Assembly (NCBI RefSeq): GCF_900107795.1
Contig: NZ_FNRL01000013.1
Coordinates: forward strand, 62,001 to 126,000
DNA: 64,000 nucleotides
Direction: 5' to 3'
Origin: Chitinophaga terrae (ex Kim and Jung 2007)
GTDB lineage: Bacteria > Bacteroidota > Bacteroidia > Chitinophagales > Chitinophagaceae
Part shown: positions 43,178-51,406 of the stretch, piece after piece
Numbering within the stretch: the stretch's first letter is position 1
Layout of the letters: each line of letters begins with the position of its first letter
Notes under the pieces: model-generated
Database searches by the model: none
What the model was told of the DNA's origin: nothing
What the model saw: only the letters and a program-made list of their open reading frames with translations
Translations under genes and position numbers: made by a program

Positions 43178-44503
43178 ATGCGTTTCTCCTACTTCCGGTT
43201 ATCCGAGAATAATACTACTGCAAAGAAAGAGGTGTTGGCTGGTCTGACTACCTTTTCAACAATGGCTTATATCCTGGCTGTAAACCCGGGCATCCTGTCG
43301 CGAACCGGTATGGACTTTTCAGCGCTCATTACAGCTACCGCGCTGGCGGCGGCTATAGGAACGCTGGTAATGGCTTTCTATGCTAACCTGCCTATTGGCG
43401 TTGCTCCGGGTATGGGATTGAACGCATTCTTTGCCTATACCATCGTTTCATCGATGGGCTATAGCTGGCAGTTTGCGCTGACGGCTGTTTTCCTGGAAGG
43501 CGTCATATTTATTTTTCTCTCGTTGTTCCGGATACGGGAAGCGATTATCCTAAGTATCCCGCATAACCTGAAACATGCCATATCGGTGGGGATAGGGTTG
43601 TTGATCGCGCTGATAGGCATGGCCAATGCCGGGATCATAGAAACGGGCATGCATCATGTGGGAGACGGGAAACTGGATGGAGTGATCCTGAAAATGGGCA
43701 ACATCACCAGCGCGGGCCCGTTGATCGCATTAACAGGCCTGGTTGTAAGCGGTGTACTGCTTTACAGGCAGGTGAATGCCGCTTTGCTGATTGGCATCCT
43801 GGCGGCTACGGTAGTGGGCATACCATTTGGTTTAACCCATCTGCCGGAAAACGGGCATCTTATGAGCCTCCCGCCCTCGATAGCGCCTATCGCCTTTAAA
43901 CTGGAATTTGATAAGATCTTCTCTTTAGATATGCTGCTGATCCTGTTCACATTGCTGATGGTGAACCTGTTTGATACAGTGGGAACATTGATAGGGCTTT
44001 GCAATAAAGCAGGGTTGTTGGATGCGAACGGCCGGATACCAAGGGCCAAGCAGGCATTGATGGCAGATGCAGTAGGTACTACGGCAGCGGGATTGCTGGG
44101 AACAAGCGTGGTTACGGCTTATGTAGAAAGCGCCAGCGGAATTACAGCGGGAGGTAAAACCGGGTTAACGGCGCTCACAGTTGCGGTGATGTTCCTGTTG
44201 TCGTTATTCTTTGCCCCGATATTTGCCATGATCCCTGCAGCGGCTACTGCCCCGGCATTGATCATTGTTGGTATGTTGATGATGGGAGCGGTTACGAAAA
44301 TAGATTTCCATGATGTTACGGAAGCCATCCCGGCATTCCTGGCCATTGTAATGATGCCATACAGCTACAGCATTGCGGAAGGCATTGTTTTCGGGATGTT
44401 GTCTTATGTGCTGCTGAAGGTATTGACAGGCCAGTATAAAACGATAAGCCCCATCATGTATGTGCTGTCAATATTATTCATTATCACCTTCCTGGTGAAA
44501 TGA
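43178..44503 (+). CDS. NCS2-family purine permease (AzgA/GhxP-like)
   Basis: Proton-coupled uptake of guanine, hypoxanthine or adenine. It begins with the family segment ENNTTAKKEVLAGLTTFSTMAYILAVNPGIL, of which TTFSTMAYI is the marker; VAPGMGLNAFFAYT and FDTVGTLIGLCNKAG are the substrate-site motifs of the AzgA branch. About 12-14 membrane helices in 441 residues. Its TGA stop directly abuts the reverse-strand stop of the S66 gene (shared TGATCA). Divergent from the repair helicase. The exact base transported is not readable from the sequence. Confidence 0.93.
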   Translation: MRFSYFRLSENNTTAKKEVLAGLTTFSTMAYILAVNPGILSRTGMDFSALITATALAAAIGTLVMAFYANLPIGVAPGMGLNAFFAYTIVSSMGYSWQFALTAVFLEGVIFIFLSLFRIREAIILSIPHNLKHAISVGIGLLIALIGMANAGIIETGMHHVGDGKLDGVILKMGNITSAGPLIALTGLVVSGVLLYRQVNAALLIGILAATVVGIPFGLTHLPENGHLMSLPPSIAPIAFKLEFDKIFSLDMLLILFTLLMVNLFDTVGTLIGLCNKAGLLDANGRIPRAKQALMADAVGTTAAGLLGTSVVTAYVESASGITAGGKTGLTALTVAVMFLLSLFFAPIFAMIPAAATAPALIIVGMLMMGAVTKIDFHDVTEAIPAFLAIVMMPYSYSIAEGIVFGMLSYVLLKVLTGQYKTISPIMYVLSILFIITFLVK

Positions 44504-45538
44504 TCATTCCTGTAAGGTAACGCCATCGCGGGTTACATTAAGCGTATGCATTGCGCCGCATTTCAGGGCGTAGTTGTTTTTCTGATGGCCGACAGGGAAA
44601 TTAAAGCAGACAGGATAGCGGAATTTTTTTACTTTTTCCATCACCATATCGTATACTGTTCTGCCAAATTCCTCGCCCGGGTCGTCGGGTTTGATCTTGT
44701 TAAAACCGCCGATGATCAGTCCTGCCAGGTTGTCCAGCTTATGGGATCTTTGCAGGGTGCCGAGCAAACGGTCGAGGTTATAGAGATATTCTCCTGTTTC
44801 TTCCAGGAACAATATTTTCCCGTTGGTTTCAATTTCAGAATCCGTTCCCGACATTCCTTGTATAATAGAAAGGTTTCCGCCTGTCAGTATCCCACGCGCC
44901 TGGCCAAGCCTGTTGCGGCTGTCGGCAGGGGCGCTGTACTTCATCTTTTTTCCCGTAAGCGCCTGGTAGATAGACATGATAGTATCCTGCACTATTGGTT
45001 CCGCTTTGGAGAAGTCGTCAGGGAAACTGTTGCACATTTTCGAGTGCAGTGAACTGATCCCGAAATGCCGGCTGATATGGCAATGCAATACGGTGATATC
45101 GCTAAAGCCTATCACCCATTTGGGATGACTTTTGAAATGGGTGAAGTCAAGCTGGTCTATAATCCTGGCGGTTCCATAACCGCCCCTTGCGCACATGATG
45201 GCTTTGATCTTTTTGTCGTCCAGCATTTGCTGCAGGTCGGCCCTTCTTTCTTCATCGGTACCGCCAAAGGTAAAGTCGCGGGCGCCCACGGTTTTACCTA
45301 TCCGTACACGAAAATTCCAGCTTTCGAGGATGCGTATGGCGGGCTGGATATCTTCCCTTTTAATATAACCGGCAGGACAGGTGATCCCGATAACATCGCC
45401 GGGTTGCAGGTAAGGCGGGTTGCTATGTTCCGGTTTATCCGCCGGAAATATGGATAAACCGGAACCTGTAAATGAGGAAAGGGTTGTTACGCCTACGCCG
45501 GTAGTCAGGAGCGTCGACAAAAAATGTTTTCGATTCAT
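44504..45538 (-). CDS. S66 family LD-carboxypeptidase, exported
   Basis: Peptidase family S66, which cleaves the L,D-bond of muropeptides during cell-wall recycling, or microcin-like peptides in the MccF branch. I choose the ATG at 45538, which gives 344 residues with an N-terminal hydrophobic export signal (NRKHFLSTLLTTGVGVTTLS) and avoids overlap with the next gene. Family motifs: ITCPAGYI, MCARGGYGTARIID, VIGFSDITVLH, and LEETGEYLYNLDRLL. A twin-Arg signal is not seen; a lipobox is not clear. It converges on the permease with adjacent stop codons. Confidence 0.9.
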   Translation of the reverse strand: MNRKHFLSTLLTTGVGVTTLSSFTGSGLSIFPADKPEHSNPPYLQPGDVIGITCPAGYIKREDIQPAIRILESWNFRVRIGKTVGARDFTFGGTDEERRADLQQMLDDKKIKAIMCARGGYGTARIIDQLDFTHFKSHPKWVIGFSDITVLHCHISRHFGISSLHSKMCNSFPDDFSKAEPIVQDTIMSIYQALTGKKMKYSAPADSRNRLGQARGILTGGNLSIIQGMSGTDSEIETNGKILFLEETGEYLYNLDRLLGTLQRSHKLDNLAGLIIGGFNKIKPDDPGEEFGRTVYDMVMEKVKKFRYPVCFNFPVGHQKNNYALKCGAMHTLNVTRDGVTLQE

Positions 45539-45569
45539 GTACTTAAAGTAAGTAATATTCTTTACATAA

Positions 45570-45965
45570 TCAGTACGTGGCAACTTCACGAACCGACCAG
45601 TGAGCGATATACTTTTCGTCTTTAAGCTGGATGATGTCGATGATCTTCATGGAGAAACGGGAACCGGGTTTGTCTGCATTCATGAATGGAGCTGCCAGCG
45701 TGCCTTCAATGGTTTTAAAGGTGAACACCTTATCGCCTTCCGCGATCATATCATGGATGGTTAATTTCCTGTCGGGCAGGGCGGGATGCATAAGTTGCAG
45801 GATAAAATCGCGGGTCATCGTGCGGGTGTCCTGGTCTGTTGGCATGTTGTAGTTGATGAATGCCGGGTCTACCAACGATTCGAATGTTTCTTTGTTTCCT
45901 GCGATGAGGAAGTCTTCATTGAACTTTCTTACTACTGCTTTGTTCTTTTCAGTTTGTGATTCCAT
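45570..45965 (-). CDS. SnoaL-like/ester cyclase family protein
   Basis: A 131-residue protein of the SnoaL/NTF2-like fold, started at the ATG at 45965. The order of motifs, KNKAVVRKFNEDF, NYNMPTDQD, KLTIHDMIAEGDKVF and AHWSVREVATY, is typical of proteins annotated as ester cyclase in soil bacteria. Such domains bind small hydrophobic molecules; some are polyketide cyclases, but most have no known substrate. It is next to an AraC regulator of the same orientation (60-bp gap), which might control it. Confidence 0.82.
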   Translation of the reverse strand: MESQTEKNKAVVRKFNEDFLIAGNKETFESLVDPAFINYNMPTDQDTRTMTRDFILQLMHPALPDRKLTIHDMIAEGDKVFTFKTIEGTLAAPFMNADKPGSRFSMKIIDIIQLKDEKYIAHWSVREVATY

Positions 45966-46025
45966 GGTCTTGAAATTTGAAAGCAAATTTACCAGCCATG
46001 GAAGCCAGCAAATAACGGTATCGGC

Positions 46026-46883
46026 TCAGATCATTACTTTATTGGATCTGTCTTGGTTCGGAGTGAGGCCGAAAAGCTGTTTATAAGATTTAATGAAGTG
46101 GGGAACATTGTTATAACCGCATTCATAGGCTATTTCGGCAACCTGTTTATTGGTTTGCTGAAGTAGTATCCGGGCGTGTTCCAGTCGTTGTTCGCTGATC
46201 CATCTGCCTGGCGCCTTATGGAATTGCTGGGTGAAGTCGCGTTTGAAGGAAGCCAGGCTCCTTCCTGAGAGCTTTGCTAATTCGGGTAATGACAAGGGTT
46301 GAAACAGGTGTTGTTTGATGATATAGCCGAGATCTGTTGGCTGCTGAAACGCGATCTGCTGGAAGAACGACAGTACCTGTTGCTGTTGGGGAGATGATAG
46401 CAGGAGCAGGTAAAGTTCATAGAGTTTCAGGTTCAGTACAGTGCCCAGTGCATCGAAATGTTGGGAAAAGTAGTGAAGATAATGTTCACGGAAGTTCTCC
46501 AAAGCCGGGGTAAGCGGGATATTTAAAAATTCTTCGTTGTTGTGGGGAACAGCTTTTGCGTAATTGAATTTAAGGAGGAATTTTTTCAGGTGTTCGTTAG
46601 AAAAGTAAATGAGCAGGCTTTGGAAGTTAAGTCCATCTTCCACAAAATCCGACATTACATAAAATCCTCTCTTCAATACCAGTACTGAACCTTCAGAGAT
46701 CTTAACCGTGGTATTTTCGAAGTGCAGGAGTTTATGACCTTCTATTACAAAAATGAGGACGTTTTCTTCCAGGAAGAGGGTGCGTTTATGAGCCTTTGTT
46801 CTTTGTTTCAGTAAAGCAAAGTGTTGGTTTCCCACTTTCAATGCCTGGTGTCCGTCTATGTTACCGGGAAATTTCAGAAGCAT
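46026..46883 (-). CDS. AraC family transcriptional regulator
   Basis: A 285-residue regulator: N-terminal cupin-like sensor (about 1-130) and C-terminal AraC DNA-binding domain with two helix-turn-helices (LSLPELAKLSGRSLASFKRD and QVAEIAYECGYNNVPHFIKS), ending in LFGLTPNQ. No ligand can be deduced. Gene order suggests it could act on the SnoaL-like gene behind it or on the divergent small exported protein gene. The intergenic region to that gene is 61 bp. Confidence 0.93.
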   Translation of the reverse strand: MLLKFPGNIDGHQALKVGNQHFALLKQRTKAHKRTLFLEENVLIFVIEGHKLLHFENTTVKISEGSVLVLKRGFYVMSDFVEDGLNFQSLLIYFSNEHLKKFLLKFNYAKAVPHNNEEFLNIPLTPALENFREHYLHYFSQHFDALGTVLNLKLYELYLLLLSSPQQQQVLSFFQQIAFQQPTDLGYIIKQHLFQPLSLPELAKLSGRSLASFKRDFTQQFHKAPGRWISEQRLEHARILLQQTNKQVAEIAYECGYNNVPHFIKSYKQLFGLTPNQDRSNKVMI

Positions 46884-46910
46884 ACGTTAAAGTTAAAATA
46901 TTGATGGCAA

Positions 46911-46918
46911 TATTTTTG
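46911..46918 (+). promoter_or_regulatory. Promoter -7 element TATTTTTG
   Basis: Perfect TAnnTTTG 26 bp before the ATG of the exported protein gene at 46945, within the 61-bp gap shared with the AraC gene. Confidence 0.45.
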
Positions 46919-46944
46919 ACATTTGTCTATCTAAAAATCATAAC

Positions 46945-47529
46945 ATGAAACAGTTGATATTAACCCTGGGTTTTTGTTTGTCAGTCTTTTTTTCACAGGC
47001 CCAGCAGACAGCCTGGTTAATTGTTCCTGGTAAATCTATCGGGCAGGTAAAATTAGGTTGGCCGAGGGATAGTTTATCTGTTTTAGGAAAGCCGGATGCG
47101 GGAGATGCAGCAATGATGAAGGCCTGGAATATCTGGTATGGAAGAAAAGGAGATAAGTCAGTAGATTCTGCCCATATCCTGGCTGTGTTTACAGCAATGC
47201 GGGAGGCGGATACCCAATATGTTAAGCAGATCAGGATCACTTCCCCGATGTTTAAGACGGAGAAGCATGTGGGAGCGGGAAGCTCTATTGCTGCGATTAA
47301 AAAAGCTTACCCGGGCCTGGTTTTATCAAAGATCTATGCCTCCGCAGATAAAAAGCGCAAAATTGCTGTGTATGAGGATAAGCAGAGCGGGATAGCGTTT
47401 GAAACGAAGAGTCCAAGGAGCAGGTCTGCTGCCTGTACAACGGTAGTGGTGTTTGAGCCGGGTGAATCGGCAGCCGCGGTGCTGGATTATCATATAGGGT
47501 TTGACGGGATGGAGCCGGTGAAGAAGTAG
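46945..47529 (+). CDS. Exported protein of unknown function
   Basis: A 194-residue protein with a good signal peptide (LTLGFCLSVFFSQAQQ). The mature part is mixed alpha/beta with segments such as LIVPGKSIGQVKLGWPRD and the pair VGAGSSIAAIKKAYPGL and GIAFET, a pattern that looks like two halves of a small repeated fold. Only one Cys in the mature part and no obvious active site. I do not recognise a family. It is divergent from the AraC regulator, with a promoter element between, and converges with the frameshifted outer membrane gene. Confidence 0.75.
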   Translation: MKQLILTLGFCLSVFFSQAQQTAWLIVPGKSIGQVKLGWPRDSLSVLGKPDAGDAAMMKAWNIWYGRKGDKSVDSAHILAVFTAMREADTQYVKQIRITSPMFKTEKHVGAGSSIAAIKKAYPGLVLSKIYASADKKRKIAVYEDKQSGIAFETKSPRSRSAACTTVVVFEPGESAAAVLDYHIGFDGMEPVKK

Positions 47530-47554
47530 GATCTTGTTTTTTAAAAGTTGGTCT

Positions 47555-48155
47555 TTAATACCTGCTTCCAATGTTATAGTTAACACTGACTCCCCCTATC
47601 CCTGCGATATCCGGATTATACCGGTTGTTATTGAACAGCCAGCTAATTTTCAGGCCAACCGACCTGTGGTAAAGCTGCCATCTAACCCCGGTACTTAATG
47701 CAAGCCCGGATATATGTAGTTGGCCCGGGTCGGGCCTCTTCTTCATCAGGGTCTATATGTTCCGTGGGATGCGCTGAGTTATGAAAGCCCCAGCCCAAAC
47801 CGGCGAAAAATCCAGCTTTGTCACGAGCCTTGCAGGTTGCTGCATTACCATAGTTCCAGCTTAACAGAACCGGGGCATTGAACATAAAGATACTGGTCGA
47901 ATTACCGCCGGTGTTACTGTTGTAATTGTCGCCGATGTTCATCCCTGCTGCAATGCTTGTTTCCAGCGAAATTGCGGAATGCTGGCTGAATTGGAGGAAA
48001 TTAAACCTGGGCGTATATATTACTGCGGCTCCCAGGTATTTTCGGGCAGTGAATATTCCTCCGCCAATGGAATGGGAAAATAAAGTTGATTGAGCTATAA
48101 CAGCGGCAGGTAGCAATATAGCAGTACACAACAGGATTGTGTATTTCATGCGCAT
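47555..48155 (-). pseudogene. Outer membrane beta-barrel protein gene with a frameshift
   Basis: The first part (from 48155 to about 47715) has a signal peptide (ILLPAAVIAQ) and barrel-like strands, then runs off into TTYIRACIKYRG and a stop at 47682. The reading frame one base away continues the same barrel pattern (SGLALSTGVRWQLYHRSVGL ... GIGGVSVNYNIGSRY) to a stop at 47555. Joining the two at the short AT repeat near 47710-47715 would restore a protein of about 200 residues ending in a terminal aromatic. The shift is equivalent to loss of one AT unit. It may be a true pseudogene, a switchable gene or a sequencing error. Confidence 0.7.
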
Positions 48156-48182
48156 AGGTAATAAATAGATTATCTGTTTTAC

Positions 48183-48677
48183 TTAAAACACAACCTGGTG
48201 TGTGGTTTTGATCACTGATATCACAAATATACTCTGGGTATGGCTTAGGTTGTCTAACTCGCCCAGTTTGTTCACATAAAATTCACGGTACTCGTCCATA
48301 TCCCGGACCTGCACTTTTATCATGAAATCAAATTCGCCCGAGATATTCAAACATTCGGTCACTTCCGTGAAACTAAGGATTTCCTGGATGAATTTCTTAC
48401 CATATTTCTTGCTATGTTCCTTGAGCGTGATGTAACATAATACGGTGAGGCTTTTATTGATCATCCTGGGGTCTACTATTGCTGCGTATTGTTTGATCAC
48501 GCCTGCCTGCTCCATTTTCCGGATCCGCTCATACACGGGAGTGGTACTGAGATTTAATTGCGCTGCTATGTCGCGTATCGTCATTTTGCCGTCTATTTGC
48601 AGCAGCTTTAAAATGCCCATGTCTTTTTCATCGAGGTGCAGCGGGGCGGGTGTTTCAGTGGTATGTTTTGAGGACAT
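48183..48677 (-). CDS. Lrp/AsnC family transcriptional regulator
   Basis: A 164-residue regulator: N-terminal helix-turn-helix (LDEKDMGILKLLQIDG, LNLSTTPVYERIRKMEQAGV) and the C-terminal RAM ligand-binding domain (CLNISGEFDFMIKVQVRDMD). Members sense amino acids and form octamers. The target genes cannot be named; it lies between the frameshifted outer membrane gene and the ligase gene, and is transcribed in the same direction as both. The gap to the ligase stop codon is 47 bp beyond its own start. Confidence 0.93.
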   Translation of the reverse strand: MSSKHTTETPAPLHLDEKDMGILKLLQIDGKMTIRDIAAQLNLSTTPVYERIRKMEQAGVIKQYAAIVDPRMINKSLTVLCYITLKEHSKKYGKKFIQEILSFTEVTECLNISGEFDFMIKVQVRDMDEYREFYVNKLGELDNLSHTQSIFVISVIKTTHQVVF

Positions 48678-48724
48678 GCTATTTTTTAGAACAAATATCT
48701 GTAAATAATCGAAAATGCAGTTTA

Positions 48725-50323
48725 TTATTCTTTTGATTCATACTTTCTTAGTAGTTCTTTTAAGTCTTCCAGGGTGTTGATCTCATCAACGGGTTTGTCT
48801 TTACGCCACCGGTTGATGCGCGGGAACCGGAGGGCGACGCCGGACTTATGCCTGTTGGAGGCTGCAATACCTTCAAAGGCTATCTCAAAAACCAGTGTAG
48901 GCGTCACCGTTCTTACGGGGCCGAATTTTTCGATGGAATTTTGTTTAACCCACCTGTCCACTTCCGTGATCTCTTTGTCTGTCAGCCCCGAATAGGCCTT
49001 TGTAAAAGGGATTAGCTGGTCGCCGTTCTTTACGGCGAAGGTATAATCAGTATACAGGTTAGATCTTCTGCCGTGCCCTTTCTGGGCATAGATCATTACT
49101 GCATCAATGGTGAACGGGTCAATCTTCCATTTCCACCAATCGCCCCGTTTGCGGCCAACCTGGTAAGGCGCACTCAGTTTTTTCAACATCAGTCCTTCGC
49201 TGCCCTTGGAACGTGCTGTCAGCCGCTGTTCAATCAATTCTTCCCATGACTCAAACCCGATAACAGGCGAAAGCTTCAGTACCGGGTCATTTATCCTGGC
49301 AACCAATTCTTCCAGCTTCGCGCGTCTTTCTGCCAGCGCTTCTTCCCTGATATCACTTTCTTCATATTCCAGCAGGTCATAGCTGAGAAACACCACAGGC
49401 GCTTCCTGTAGTTGTTTTTTTGTGATGTTCTTTCTTCCTATCCTTGTTTGTAATGTTTGAAAAGGCAATGGACTTCCGTCCATAAAGGTGAGTATCTCGC
49501 CGTCTATTACCGTTCCATTTGGCAGCGCAGCCGTGAGTGACTGGAACTCGGGAAATTTTTCCGTGATCAGTTCTTCGCCCCGCGACCATACAAACAGCTG
49601 GTTTTCCCGTTTGATGATCTGCCCGCGGATACCATCCCATTTCCATTCTGCCTGCCAGTCTTTCTCGCTGCCCAGCGCCTGCGGCGTATCTTCCAGGGCA
49701 TAGGCAAGGTAAAAAGGGTAGGGGCGCGAGGCATCCGCACCCGAAGTATGCAAATGCAGCAGGTCTTCTATCGTTACCTGGTAAGGGTTCCAATTGCCGC
49801 TTAACATATGCGAAAGCGTAGGCGCCGGTATCTGGTAGGTTTGCGCCAGGGCATTCACCATCATCTTCTGGGAAACGCCTATACGAAAACCTCCTGTTAT
49901 CAGTTTATTGAAAACAAATCTTTCGTTCCTGTCCAGTGCGTCCCAGGTTTGCAGGATGAAATCATGCTTGACGGATTCATCGGCTTTTTCCAGTCGCATC
50001 AACTGTTCCAGCCAATAGTGAAGAGGAGCGGAGATGGGTTTGGTGCCGGGAGGAAGTAATAATGCAATGGTTTCTGCAAGATCGCCAACAGTATGATAAC
50101 ATTCATCAAATAACCATTCGGGCAGGTTTGCTACTTCTATACACCAATTCCTTAATTGCGTACTGTTAACAGTTCTCTTGGGCCTGCGTCCTGAAAACAG
50201 GGCCAGTACCCAGGTTTTATCTTTATCCGGGGCTGTTGCAAAGTACTGGCTTAAGGCTGCCAACTTTTCGTTGGTTTTGGTACTGTTGCTTAATAGCTTT
50301 ACTAATTCTGAAAACTGTTGCAC
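48725..50323 (-). CDS. ATP-dependent DNA ligase (ligase-associated repair cassette)
   Basis: ATP-dependent ligase of 532 residues, distinct from the NAD-dependent LigA. The adenylated lysine is in EWKWDGIRGQ, followed by the other nucleotidyltransferase motifs (DGEILTF, SYDLLEYEESD, EGLMLKKLSAPY, KWKIDPFTIDAV), then the OB domain with HKSGVALRFPRINRWRKDKP. An N-terminal helical DNA-binding domain covers about 1-200. This is the ligase of the four-gene set with the MBL-fold exonuclease (3 bp upstream), PdeM and the DEXH helicase. Good evidence for a role in DNA break repair; details are unknown. Confidence 0.93.
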   Translation of the reverse strand: MQQFSELVKLLSNSTKTNEKLAALSQYFATAPDKDKTWVLALFSGRRPKRTVNSTQLRNWCIEVANLPEWLFDECYHTVGDLAETIALLLPPGTKPISAPLHYWLEQLMRLEKADESVKHDFILQTWDALDRNERFVFNKLITGGFRIGVSQKMMVNALAQTYQIPAPTLSHMLSGNWNPYQVTIEDLLHLHTSGADASRPYPFYLAYALEDTPQALGSEKDWQAEWKWDGIRGQIIKRENQLFVWSRGEELITEKFPEFQSLTAALPNGTVIDGEILTFMDGSPLPFQTLQTRIGRKNITKKQLQEAPVVFLSYDLLEYEESDIREEALAERRAKLEELVARINDPVLKLSPVIGFESWEELIEQRLTARSKGSEGLMLKKLSAPYQVGRKRGDWWKWKIDPFTIDAVMIYAQKGHGRRSNLYTDYTFAVKNGDQLIPFTKAYSGLTDKEITEVDRWVKQNSIEKFGPVRTVTPTLVFEIAFEGIAASNRHKSGVALRFPRINRWRKDKPVDEINTLEDLKELLRKYESKE

Positions 50324-50326
50324 AAT

Positions 50327-51334
50327 TTAAGATTCGGGATTAGCAATCATTTCTTCATCACCATATTCGGTATTAACAGCAAAGGCCTGGATGCCCGACT
50401 CTGTCAGATACCTGGCAAATGCGTTACTGAAGCCATGTGTAACATATACCTGTTCTGCTTTGGTTGCCTTAACCGCCTGCAAAAGCCCTTGCCAGTCGGC
50501 ATGGTCCGACAATGCAAATCCTGCATCTGCATTGCGCCTGCGCATATTTCCCCTTACCTGCATCCATCCGCTGCAAACGCCCAGCGAATAAGGTTGCATC
50601 TTTCTCAGCCAAACATGATCTTCTGCTGAAGGAGGCGCAATGACCACCGCATTTTTAAAATCAGCTTTGGGGGTGTCGGGAGTGATCCGTTCTACCGGCG
50701 GCAGCGGATATCCCTCTTCCAGTAATGTAGCATGCGGTATGGCAATAGCGCCGTGTACCAGGAACCTGTCAACCTTGTCCTGCAACTGGTATAACAAGCG
50801 TTGTGCCTTTCCCAGGCTGTAAGCCAGTAGAACGCTTGCTTTTTCGTCTTGTTTGTTGTTGCTGATCCACTGAAATATTTTACTGAATATCTGCTCCTGC
50901 GGTTCCCATTGGTAGATGGGCAATCCAAAGGTTGATTCTGTTATGAAGGTATGACACTGCACAGGTTCAAAAGGAATTGATAACCCGTCATTTTCCAGTT
51001 TATAATCGCCGCTTACTACCCATATTTCTCCACGATATGTGACTTTGATCTGTGCTGCGCCTATCATATGCCCTGCGGGATGCAGGGATACTTCTACACC
51101 ATTTATGAAAATTGGTTCATTGAATGCAACGCCCTGCACTTTTATATCATTCCCTAAACGAAGTTTCAGCAAGGGAACTGTAGCATGTTCACAGAGATAG
51201 GATTCGTTGCCCCACTTAGCATGGTCGGAGTGCGCATGTGTAATGATGGCTCTCTTAACAGGTTTCCAGGGGTCGATATAGAAATCGCCTGCTTCACAGT
51301 AGATGCCTTTATCTGTAAACTCCAGTAGTTTCAT
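50327..51334 (-). CDS. Ligase-associated DNA damage response exonuclease (MBL fold)
   Basis: A 335-residue metallo-beta-lactamase/beta-CASP nuclease related to SNM1/Artemis. Metal-binding HAHSDHAKWG near residue 34, GAAQIKVTYRGEIWVVSGDYK, and the C-terminal ALSDHADWQGL with TKAEQVYVTHG. It would trim DNA ends before ligation. Its stop codon lies 3 bp before the ligase start, so the two are translated together. The rest of the cassette (helicase and PdeM) is at 40-43 kb. Confidence 0.92.
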   Translation of the reverse strand: MKLLEFTDKGIYCEAGDFYIDPWKPVKRAIITHAHSDHAKWGNESYLCEHATVPLLKLRLGNDIKVQGVAFNEPIFINGVEVSLHPAGHMIGAAQIKVTYRGEIWVVSGDYKLENDGLSIPFEPVQCHTFITESTFGLPIYQWEPQEQIFSKIFQWISNNKQDEKASVLLAYSLGKAQRLLYQLQDKVDRFLVHGAIAIPHATLLEEGYPLPPVERITPDTPKADFKNAVVIAPPSAEDHVWLRKMQPYSLGVCSGWMQVRGNMRRRNADAGFALSDHADWQGLLQAVKATKAEQVYVTHGFSNAFARYLTESGIQAFAVNTEYGDEEMIANPES

Positions 51335-51355
51335 ATAAATGAATTTACAAAAAAA

Positions 51356-51384
51356 AGGCCATCACTATCTGGTAGCGATGGCCT
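51356..51384 (-). terminator. Terminator of the periplasmic-binding-protein-like lipoprotein gene
   Basis: AGGCCATC at 51356-51363 pairs with GATGGCCT at 51377-51384, with additional CTA/TAG pairs inside. On the reverse strand it is followed by a run of eight T. It lies 23 bp after the stop codon of the gene at 51407. Confidence 0.75.
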
Positions 51385-51406
51385 CACCTTTATATTTACT
51401 ATCTTC

